64,000 nucleotides of DNA. It comes from Impatiens glandulifera (taxonomy: Eukaryota > Streptophyta > Magnoliopsida > Ericales > Balsaminaceae). The stretch covers positions 20,769,429 to 20,833,428 of the forward strand of contig NC_061866.1 in assembly GCF_907164915.1 (NCBI RefSeq), read 5' to 3'. Position 1 is the first letter of the stretch. The number at the start of each line of letters is the position of its first letter. Under the pieces are notes generated by a model. That model made no database searches. It was not told where the DNA came from and was given only the letters and a program-made list of their open reading frames with translations. Below, in pieces: positions 34,575 to 44,500 of this stretch. The position numbers were made by a program, and so were the translations under genes.

Positions 34575-35307
34575 TGTTGATAAAGTGTGATAAGATAGAC
34601 GTGTTAAGACGGATGTCTCAAATCTTGCTGAATAAAATAGTTGGCTGATGACACTATGTATCAGACGGGATGTGTTTAAGCAGCTTGCAATTTAAGTATA
34701 GTCAGATTCTAAGATGTTAGGTAGACGTCTGCTGACACTGTTGTTACTATAAGTTAGTAGACACCTTCCGAACAGAATTCTTACTTAGCCTAAATGTAAT
34801 ATATGCGGACAACACAATCAGTCGTATGTCTACAAGTGCTTTTCAGAAACCTCGTCTTAAGCCGAGTGGGATTGTATTAATTTTATTAATGCGTTGTCGT
34901 TTTATTTTCCCTCTTAGACAGTAAAACGATCACATTTCAAATTAATTTGAGGGAAATATTTATTTGATTTTACCTTATAAATACCTTGAATAACGAATAA
35001 CATGAAGACACGTGTATGTCATGTCATTAAAATGTGACATGCACGCCTACGGGTTCATTAACACACGCATATCCTTATTGATGTGTTTTATTTTCTTATT
35101 AATGACGTCTTTTAATGGTGTATTTTATTTTCCTATTAATGACGTCTTTTAATCATGTCTTTTAAGACATGCATCCGTTAAATTCTATATAAAGGGTGCT
35201 CTACACGCCTAAGACGCTTCACTATTTCCTTACGTTTTCTAAACCCTAAAATCCTCTGGCTTTATTTCTAGAATATCAGTCGCTTTCTTCTTCATCTAAA
35301 CCCTAAT
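34575..35307 (+). repeat. LTR-like / leader region with TATA box
   Basis: Begins TGTTGATAAAG after a purine tract. Contains several AGACG motifs and a strong TATATAAA at 35,186-35,193, then AAACCCTAA motifs before the ATG at 35,308. The right LTR edge is not defined and no primer site was found. Confidence 0.4.
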
Positions 35308-38300
35308 ATGTCTAATCTAGTTTCTTTCACTCAAAACACAGTGTAGGTAGATTTCAAATCGGTGTATTCGTCAGGGCTGTCGGCGATGGTGGCGATGTTT
35401 AGAACCCTAGAGGCTTCCGACCTTATGAAGTTTCTAGGCGGTCCTTTCACTCTTCACGAACAGGAGGTTTGTGAGTTCTTTAAAATGGCAAAGCTGGTCG
35501 AAGACTCCATTACAGCAACAGTGAAAGATACTGAAATCTCTATGTCCGAAGATATTGTTGCCCAAATTCTTGGGCTTCAGACTGAAGGAAGAAGAAAAAT
35601 TTCAAAATGGAGTTTTGTCTCCTTAGTGATATTATATTTAAGTCTCTCCAGGCGAGAGTATAGTCATTCGACGCCTACACCTAGAAGAGATTTAAGATCA
35701 TGGTGGACATATCGAAGGGGATGGCTATCAATTGGTCGTCTGTCCTGTTCTCTACTCTAGGCTTGTTGGTGTCTATTCCAAAGAAGTAGAGTGTGGGCTT
35801 CTCAGTCCAACTCAATAGGGTTCTTGAGCACCTACAAGTGCCCTTGGGCAAAGGTGCCCATATCAACGTTAGCAGGGTGATGACCAGCAACACATTTGGG
35901 AACTAAATTATTAGGATGAAGGTGATTAAAGAAACCAAGTCCACTTCCTCCGCTCCATAGTCAAGTGGTCAACCGACCACTCAATCTAAGCGTCATACTC
36001 CCTCTGGACGTAAAACCCCAACAAAGAGGAGAAAGTTAATGGTACATGAGTCGACAGCAAGTTCAATAAACCAGAAGCGATCTTCTATCGGAAAAACCGC
36101 TAAGGTGTCTCCATTGCGAAGAAGGCTAAATTGGAGGAGTCTCCTACTACAGAGCTAACTCTCTTGGTAGCCCATGTTGCCTTCGAACGTTTCGCCTGCT
36201 GAGGCATCTATTGTGAATAAATCTGAAGATCCAGCGTCTACTGAGCCTGCTGGCAAGACTACTAATATTCCTGTAACAGAAACCTCTTCTAAGGTATCCT
36301 CCCAACCTATTGTTGTCATAGAGCCTACTATTGTTCCCATTGTGGAACCAATTACTGAACCGTCTTCTGAGTAAGCTTGTCTTATTATTGTTGATGAACA
36401 TGTTGAGGACCTTGTTGAAGAGCTGTCCAAAGATCCAGCCAGTCCTGTAGCCGAGACAACAAGTGTTCAGACTCCTACTACATTGCAGACTATTGCCCCT
36501 CAACCTGAAGTTGTTGCTTTGAAGGCAGCAGTTCCCTTCTCTGAATTTTCTCTAGCAGTTATCTTAAGAGAAGTTCAAGATGTGCATGGTATTGTCTTCA
36601 AAGAACCTACTACTGCTACCAAGCCTGTTGAAGTTGCAGGTAAAGGTAAAGAACTCTTGGTTGATATTCCCGAATCTCTCTCGGAGGTGTAATAATCTCT
36701 TGACCTCATCATGGAGGAGGTTGAGTCCATTATCTCTAAGAGAATAGAAGCCTTTAACAAATGGTGTAGCATCAGACTCCATAGGAAGTTCAATGAAGTT
36801 ATTCAAGGTGCTAATCTGAGTAAGTAATTGAAGACGCTGCTCAAGTTGGAGAAATCGGTCCACTATTGGACCTACAGCAAGCGTGTTCATGAAGCTCTTA
36901 AGAGAAGAGAGCTCATTGCTATAGTCGATAAAGGGCGTGCTCTATTTCCAATCCTCAACGAAAGGGAAGCCAATTTCAACCCTTTGGAAAGAACGACTGA
37001 GGTAGACAAAAAAGTTAACATTTGTGCTTTATTCATGGCACGGAGTCGTCCAAGATTGATGAAATGCATAAGGAGGCGTCCAATACTAAGTTGAATTGCT
37101 CGGATGCTGATGAGGAGCTAATTTTCGTTGAGAATTTGCAGCCTCCTCCTACTCGGTCTGTTGAGGATATTCATCATTTACACCTTCTCATTATTGAGCA
37201 ATAGCAGCCTCCGTTAGTTGAAGAGCAGGCATCTCTTCACACTATTGAGCAGCAGTTTCCTATCACTACTGAGCAGCTCCCTGCATCTGAAGAGCAATAG
37301 AAACTTCTTTATGTTAAGAAGAAGTTGTCTCAAACAACTGAGCAGCAGTAGCTCTCCTCCTCTATTGAGAAGCTGGTCTCAAAAGCTACTGAGAAGGATT
37401 CCTCTTCTGCTCCTGAGCAACTCATCCCGTTTGAGCAGAAGTCATCTTTTGAGAAGGAGTCTTCCACGGCTGCTGAGCAGCTCTCAACTCATCTTTTTAA
37501 GAAGGCCTCTTCTATTCAATTAATCTTATCAGACAAGGAGACTTCTGAAGAGAACCGATTTTCTCCTTCTTCATCCAAGAAATCCTGCTTTAATAAAACT
37601 CTCAGTTCTGAAGAGGTGTCGGGATTTATCAAGGATTTGCACGATGAAATTGAAGGTGCAAACGACAAGTCTTGAGCTATGATTAATGCATGTATCTCGA
37701 GCTTCATCTCTAGATAAAGAACCAGAGTCGTCTGTCATTTAAGTAAGTTTACGTCCCTCCCCTCTTCGCTCTATCCCTAGTGGTTCCCACATTGTCTCTT
37801 CGGCCCCCAATTTCCCTGAGGAATCCTCTCAGGGAATGATCGATCTCCAAAACTTCCTTATTGAAGCTCTTGCGCCTATGCAGAAAAACATCAATACAAT
37901 CTTTAGTAAGTTAGAGATTCTTGAAGAGTGAACTTCCTCGAACGCAAATGCTACTATAGAGGTAGCTCTGGCTCAAGGAAATTCAATCAAAGAGTTTTCG
38001 AGGACTTTGGGTGAAGTATCAATGATCATTAATTAGTTGTCCAGGATGAAGATCACTCTGGTCAAGAGCAACTTCGACCTCCACAATAAAATAAAGTCAT
38101 CACTATGTAGGATCAGCCATCAACTACTCAAAATATCTAAATCCCTCAAGATAGCAGAAGCTGAGCGAATCAAAGATGCTGACGCAGTCGCTAAATGCTT
38201 CCAAGCTGAAAAGGATGTGGCTGCTGAAGTTGTTAGGTGGAAGAAGTTCTTGCGGTCAGGGTACTTAATCCAGGAGTAAGCCAGATCGAGGAGGTGGCCG

Positions 38301-38345
38301 AGGAGGAGGTCAAGGTGTAGATCGTGGAGGAGGTCGAGGAAGTAA
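35308..38345 (+). pseudogene. Decayed TE-associated protein gene of unknown function
   Basis: A chain of plus-strand frames with stops. The start ATG at 35,308 reads MSNLVSFTQNTV, then a stop, then VDFKSVYSSGLSAMVAMFRT, LGGPFTLHEQEVCEFF and SMSEDIVAQILGLQTEG. The middle (36,174-36,690) is P/E/T/V-rich low-complexity sequence; 37,200-37,500 encodes repeated EQ-rich segments; 38,037-38,280 is helical (AEAERIKDADAVAKCFQAEK); the tail at 38,285-38,345 is Gly/Arg-rich in another frame. From memory this order (N-terminal domain, acidic/proline low complexity, coiled coil, RGG-like tail) matches a large family of hypothetical proteins in Lamiales genomes. A gag-like or accessory retrotransposon role is a guess. 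Confidence 0.4.
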
Positions 38346-38705
38346 AAGTTGATGGCATAATCTTCTCTTCGGCGAAGGCGAAGACGATCAAAACGAAGAC
38401 TAAAGCTTCAAGAATTAAAATGGGGAATCTAAAACTTTGTATATTTTATGTTTCATAATTATATAAATATATTATTTACCTTTTAATTTCTTGTTCTTAA
38501 TTTAATTTTAACTTAGTTTTAACATCATCAAAAATGGTGAAATTATTAGATTAAGTTAAATAAAAAAAGGAATATTAATTATTAGAGAAATAATCAATTA
38601 AGGAAAAATGCTTTAATTGATTTAATAAATATAAGTGAATAAGTTTAAATAAATACGAAATAGTTTAATTATGTGTCCATGAACAAACTAAGTTGTGTAA
38701 ATTGT
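38346..38705. other. Unclassified, no gene
   Basis: AT-rich 3' flank of the decayed gene; nothing recognisable. Confidence 0.4.
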
Positions 38706-38850
38706 TTATGCACAAATACGTCTGAAGAAGCGCAAGAAGATGTCTTGCTTCAACAAACGTGTTGGTCAGAAGAAGTGCGAGAAGACGTCTTGCTTTAACA
38801 GACGTGTTAGTCTAAAGAAGCAGTAGAAGACGTTTTGCTTCTAATTAAGT
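38706..38850 (+). repeat. ~48-bp tandem repeat, 3 units
   Basis: Units carry GAAGAAGCGCAAGAAGA or variants followed by TGTCTTGCTT and ACGTGTT. The third unit is partial. Similar AGACGTGTTA wording occurs in the LTR-like stretch at 34.6 kb. Confidence 0.6.
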
Positions 38851-39090
38851 ATGTTTGGAAAGATGTTAGTGATAGGTAATGGTGAATTTATTATATTTAT
38901 ATGTTCTAGATGTCAAAAAAATTTCAAAATTAATAGTGACCAAAAAATTATTTGAATTTGAAATTGAAATTAATGAAATGAATTTAGGCATCAAATGTAA
39001 TATTTTAAATATTCGTAATCTAATATATATATTTATATATTATTAATTATTATGGAGTACAAGTAAATATAATATGTTAAATATTTTTAA

Positions 39091-39125
<35 letters not shown>

Positions 39126-39319
39126 AGTATGAAGTACATCTAACTAAGTAATTGTTTTTCTTTTTACAAAATTTATTTGTCAAAAAAATATTAATCAAAT
39201 CTTTATTTTAAATAATTAATTTTTTAAATTACATTTACATTAACATTTTATTAAAAAAAATCTTTTAAAATTAATTAAACTTTTAGATTACATATCAATA
39301 CAATAAATTTTACACTTTA
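38851..39319. other. AT-rich stretch with (TA)n
   Basis: No gene; a (TA)n run lies at about 39,097-39,122. Confidence 0.5.
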
Positions 39320-41115
39320 AAAATCACACACTTGGTTAAAGAGTTATATTTTTTCATTAGCTTGCAAGTTTAAAATATATATATATATATATATATAATA
39401 TTTTTAATTTTATTTTTAACTGTTTTAAGTTTATGGGCGGGTTAACCCATAATCCGACCCAAGTATACATTTACTGTCACATAAATATTCAAATTAACCA
39501 CAACTTTCGACCCGACAATTCGGACACTTTAAAAATTAAGCATCATTATATATATATATATATATAGATTAGTTAGTTAAAAGTTAAAGTTATATTATTA
39601 AAATATCCCGTGTTGATTTTAAAATATAAAGTGTTATTAGTCTAGTTGGTTAAAGGGTTGTACTTATTTTGTTAGGTTGCAAGTTTAAAACATATATATA
39701 GAGTTTTTAATTTTATTTTTAACCGTTTTAAGTTTATAGGCGGGTCAACCCACAATCCGACCCAAATATCCATTTACTCTCACATATATATCCACATTAA
39801 CCACAGCTCTCGACCTGGCAATCTAGACACTATAAAAATTAAGCATCATTTTATATATAGATTAGTTAGTTAAAAAGTTGGACTTATATTGTTAAAATGT
39901 CCCGCGTTAATCTAATTTGTTGTTGAATTTAAAATATAAAGTGTTATTAGTCTACTTGGTTAAATGTTTGTACTTGTTTTCTTAGGATGCAAGTTCGAAA
40001 CATACATATAGCATTTTTAATTTTATTTTTAACCGTTTTATGTTTATGGACGGGTTAACCCATAATCCGACCCAAGTATACATTTACTTTCACATATATA
40101 TATATCCAAATTAATCACAACTCTCGACCCGGTAATCCCGACACTTTAAAAAATAAGTATCATTATATATATATAGATTAGTTAGTTAAAAAGTTGAACT
40201 TATATTTTTAAAATGTTTCACTCTCATTTAATTTGGTGTTGAATTTAAAATATAAAGTGTTATTAGCCTGGTTGGTTAAAGGGTTATACTTATTTTATTA
40301 TGTTGCAAATTTAAAATATATATATATATATATAATATTTTTAATTTTATTTTTAATCGTTTTAAGTTTATGGGCGGGTAAACCCACAATCCGACTCAAA
40401 TATCCATTTACTCTCACATATATATCCAAATTAACCACAGCTCTCGACCCAGTAATTCGAACACTTTCAAAATTAAGAATCATTATATATATTTTTGTTA
40501 GTTTAAAAGTTGAACGTATATTGTTATAATGTCTCGCGTTCATCTATTTTTAGTGTTGATTTTAAAATATAAATTGTTATTAGCCTAGTTGGTCAAAGGG
40601 TTGTACTTATTTTGTTAGGTTGCAAATTTGAAACATAAATATAGCATTTTTAATTTTATTTCTAACCGTTTTTAATTTATGGACGGGTCAACCCATAATT
40701 CGACCCAATTATTTATTTACTCTCACATATATATCCAAATTAACCACAACTCTTGACCTAGCAATCCGGACACTTTAAAAGTTAAACATCATTTTATATA
40801 TAGATTAGTTAGTTAATAAGTTGAACTTATATTGTTAAAATGTCCCGCGTTCATCTAATTTAGTGTTCAATTTAAAATATAAAGTGTTATTAGCCTAGTT
40901 GGGTAAAGGATTGTACTTGTTTTGTTAGGTTGCAAATTCGAAACATACATATAAAATTTTTAATTTTATTTTTAACCGTTTTAAGTTTATGGGAGGGTCA
41001 ACCCACAATCCGACCCAAGTATCCATTTACTCTCACATATATATCCAAATTAACCACAACTTTCGACTCAACAATTCGAATATTTTAAAAATTAAGCTTC
41101 ATTATATATATTATT
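39320..41115. repeat. 313-bp tandem satellite, about 6 copies
   Basis: The landmark GTGTTATTAG or close variants recurs at 39,631, 39,941, 40,257, 40,574 and 40,884, spacing 310-317 bp, with an earlier partial unit from about 39,320. Each unit has a GC-richer core (GGGCGGGT-AACCCA-AATCCGACCC), then CATTTACTCTCACATATATATCC, and an AT-rich part. Copies are visibly diverged. Frames of 98 and 81 codons inside it are chance. Confidence 0.85.
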
Positions 41116-41438
41116 TAACAGTTCTTCTTTAACGAGACTTAATGAGAGAATGTTATCTTAATTATAATAATAACTTAACTAGTGAAAGAGATAATTCAAA
41201 TATCTCTTCGTTATTCTTTATCTTATTATAATTAACATCATAAAATTTAATTTTAGTTCAAAATATATATGATTCTTATTCAAAAATAATTATATACATC
41301 TTTCTGATTTAAAATTTCAAATCAAAAATATATATTCTTACTTAGTAATATTATCAAAATTAATATATATATTCATAATAATATTGATATGATTTGAATT
41401 ATCATAAATTTATATATATATAAATATATATATATATA
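41116..41438. other. Unclassified AT-rich, no gene
   Basis: Short spacer between the satellite and the split LTR; several TATATA runs. Confidence 0.4.
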
Positions 41439-41663
41439 AATTCATCTTCAGAATCTATTTTTAATCTTCTCGATCTTTCTTTAGACTTTTCTTAGATGGA
41501 ATGGTTCTTCCTATTTCATCATATTTCAAATGGAGACCATTAGCGTTATAAAATAACCAACATTATGTTAGTTATTATAGTTTGGTCATTTCTAATTTAG
41601 CCTTTCATAAATTTAGAAACGTCACTTAGGTATCCTCACTTTATATTAATGACAAATAAACTC
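41439..41663 (-). repeat. Copia C-type LTR fragment, left part (split by CACTA)
   Basis: Matches 30,862-31,150, for example CGATCTTTCTTTAGACTTTT and CAAATGGAGACCATT, with a deletion relative to that copy. It ends in the CACTA target duplication CTC and continues at 61,736. Confidence 0.85.
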
Positions 41664-41695
41664 CACTGGTGAAAAAGGGGTCAAAACCGAGAGTT
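41664..41695 (+). repeat. CACTA left terminal inverted repeat
   Basis: CACTGGTGAAAAAGGGGTC followed directly by the first palindrome AAAACCGAGAGTT. Starts with the family-defining CACTG/CACTA. Confidence 0.95.
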
Positions 41696-42375
41696 AAAAC
41701 TCTCGGTTTTGACCCTATAACTTTCAGTGAAGACACCTTACCGAAGGTTTTAGTAACCCTCGCCATCCCTCGGTATTGACACTCTCGGGACTTCCATAAA
41801 GAGAAAAACCGAGAGTTATATGAAAACTTTCGGGTTTTTCTCTTTGTGGAAAAACCGAGGGTTTTACAAGAACTTTCGGTTTTTCTCTTTTGGAAAAACC
41901 GAGGGTTTTACAAAGACCTTTCGGTTTTTCTCTTTTGTGGAAAAACCGAGGGTTTTATAAAGACCTTTCGGTTTTCCTCTTTTTACAAATAACTTTCGGT
42001 TTTTCTCTGTGTGGAAAAACCGAGGGTTTTGCAAAGAACTTTCGGTTTTACCCGAAGAGTTAAAACCGAAAGTTTTGTAAATAACTCTCGGTTTTCCTCT
42101 TCGGGTAAAACCGAGAGTTTTCCACTAACTCTCTGTTTTCTCCTTTTCAAGAAAACCGAAAGTTATATTAAAACTCTCGGTTTTTACCCCGAAGAGGAAA
42201 ACCGAAAGTTTTGTAAATAACTCTCGGTTTTCCTCTTTAGGATAAAAACCGAGGGTTTGTCATATAACTCTCGGTTTTCTCTTTGGCTAAAAACCGAGAG
42301 TTTTCTAATATCTCTCGTTTTTTCCAAAAAGAGAAAAACCGAGAGATTTCAATATTACTTTCGGTTTTTTCCCCT
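41690..42375. repeat. Left subterminal palindromes (TNPA-site candidates)
   Basis: At least twelve copies of AAAACCGA(G/A)(A/G)GTT and its complement AAC(T/C)(C/T)TCGGTTTT, mostly arranged as inverted pairs 10-25 bp apart. By position and arrangement they correspond to the subterminal repeats bound by TNPA in En/Spm. Arms are often not perfectly matched here (for example GAAAG opposite CTCTC). Frames at 42,011-42,446 are products of the repeats. Confidence 0.85.
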
Positions 42376-42596
42376 AAATTTTTAAAAATGTGCGGATTAT
42401 TTTGCTCGTAACCAAAACCTAACCAAAACCTATTCAGCCAAACCAATATATTAATGATAAAAGAAATGCAGCATACATTAAACGATCACATTAATTGATC
42501 GTGAACATTACAAAATTCGAAACCAAACAAATATTCCGAACAATCTGTTATAAATTCAACTACTATAATGAAAACATGTTCATAATCGAAACAACC
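42376..42596 (-). other. TNPA 3' flank
   Basis: AT-rich presumed 3' UTR/terminator of TNPA. No gene. Confidence 0.5.
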
Positions 42597-44378
42597 TTAG
42601 CTTGTGGGGGGAGGATGTGGTTGTTGCCTCATATATAATTCGATTCTCTCCATTCTCGCGTTCATCTCTGACTTCTCCCTCTCCATTTTTTCGGTAATCT
42701 CTAACTTCTCCCTCTCCATTCTTTCCACAATTTCTTGCTTTTCCGATTGCAATTCTTCCATTTTCCGCCTTCTTTCTTCATCTCTCTTCTCCAGTTCCTC
42801 CAGCTTGAGCTTCATCATTTGATTCTCTTCTAACAATCGCTCATTGTTTCGCTGTGAACTGTTTCCACTACGACGATCCTCACGAAAGTGTGTGGGCCGG
42901 ACGCCTGATCCCATTCCGAACACTACCCCGTGTTTTTGTTGTCCGAACACCCTCTCCGTCAATTCAAAATCTGATATTCCCGGTTCGTTACTAACAACCT
43001 CTTCCATCTCAGCCTGCACAATTCAAATAAAATATCATTTATATAATAAAAAACTAGGCATATTCAATTCACTTACAATTTTCTCTTGCACGTGTTCGTC
43101 CGGGACGGGTGTTGGGTTTTCTTGTGTCGGTTTTGGTGTACGGGTCCTCTTGAATACTTCAATTACAGACGGTGGCCGTCCCATTTCAATCGCCTGTTGA
43201 AATAAATGATTTATATAATTAATAACAATTTTTATATTAAGTTATTACAAATAATGAACTTACCAACTCGTCTTCAATTTGTGCAAACGGTCTACTTCCC
43301 GTTCGATGAGGGAATTTCAGATTCTTCCGGTTCTTCATATTGGTAGAACTGTGTCTCTGTATTTGAAATAACAAATGAAGTTAGATTAATTAATATCAAC
43401 TTTTATTTGAATTATGAAACCGTACCTTAAACGTTTCTGTGAAGAAATGGTTGCGACACACAAACTCCCAATCATCTCGATTGTAGTCCGGTGGAGGATT
43501 AGCCAGTACCGCCGCCTCGTCTCCGTTGTGGACGCGGATATAATTCTTGTTCAAATCCGACCGCCATCTATCCCATATCTGATTGGCGTGTCCCAACCCC
43601 GTCTTTCGAAAAGACTCAATGTCACCATTAGTCGCTTCGAACGGATCCTGAAATAAATAACATCCAAATGTTACAAATAATTATTTAATGACGTAATGTA
43701 TAATCAAGTTATAAGTAGTACCTTGATAGCAATCCACAGTGAATCCAATTATTCTGCACTTAAAGCCTTCCACTTGAGAAGACGGTGTGAGACGGCTACG
43801 GGGTCCCGGATTATCGACCCCACATGTCTAGACCACCGTGTTCTTCCCACATCTGTACCGCCTGGCCTCCCATCCTTCTCTCTAAACGTTAGAGGGATCC
43901 TCGTCCCCGCTAGCCTCTTAGACAGCGCAATATTCTTGTTCTTCCCCCGTCTCTTGCGGGCAGAAGATTCTTCAAAATTATCAAAATCTTAATTAAATAT
44001 GTCAATCAATTGAAACACTAACTAATTTGTAAACGAAATACCTGTCGATGATGGGTCGGGAGTGGTCCCGTGCTCCTCCTCGTCATCCTGCTCCTCGATA
44101 GGCTCCTCAAGACCCTCGTCTTCAGCCTCATCGCTAGGCAGGTTATCAGCGAATGTGCTCTCTATATACTCTGCGAGGTCATCAATATCGTCTTCAGTCT
44201 CGTATGTTCGGGGAGGCGTAGTAGCTATCGGGACCACAGGAATCGGTGGCTGGTCTCTCGAAGACGATCCTCGTTGCTTTAACGACTCGGATTGGGCAAG
44301 TAGGTTTTGGTAACTCTTATCCAATTTCTTGGGTGTCTTCCTCATACTCTTCCAAGTTGTTTTAGGAGCTTCAGACAT
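42597..44378 (-). pseudogene. TNPA-like CACTA regulatory protein gene, six exons, one nonsense codon
   Basis: A consistent model joins exons 44,378-44,042, 43,987-43,722, 43,647-43,426, 43,356-43,264, 43,193-43,077 and 43,013-42,597; all junctions are GT/AG and in phase (484 codons with stop). Exon 1 starts MSEAPKTTWKSMRKTPKKLD and has an acidic stretch. Exon 2 carries a basic region (SARKRRGKNKN, GTRIPLTFREKDGRP). Exon 3 carries ANQIWDRWRSDLNKNY; exons 4-5 carry HRTGSRPFAQIEDEL and MGRPPSVIEVF, blocks known from plant TNPA/transposase_24-like proteins. Exon 6 has GVVFGMGSGVRPTH and a long E/R/K coiled coil. TNPA binds subterminal repeats and helps bring the ends together. Codon 192 (43,749-43,751) is TAA in ...LSAE-stop-LDSLW, where related proteins have Q or another residue, so this copy would give only 191 residues. 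Confidence 0.8.
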
Positions 44379-44500
44379 TCTTAATTCACACCATTAATAA
44401 AAATGAGTGAATACTTGAAATAAAGTAGTAATAAAAATGACTATAAAGTTAAAAACATAATTAAATCTACCTAATTAATTAATCTGAACTATATGTTTGT

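Noticed and set aside
36147..36503. Minus-strand frames in the decayed gene
   Set aside because: Shadows of low-complexity plus-strand coding sequence.
37218..37523. 101-codon Ser/Leu-rich frame
   Set aside because: Out-of-frame reading of the Glu/Gln-rich repeats of the decayed gene.
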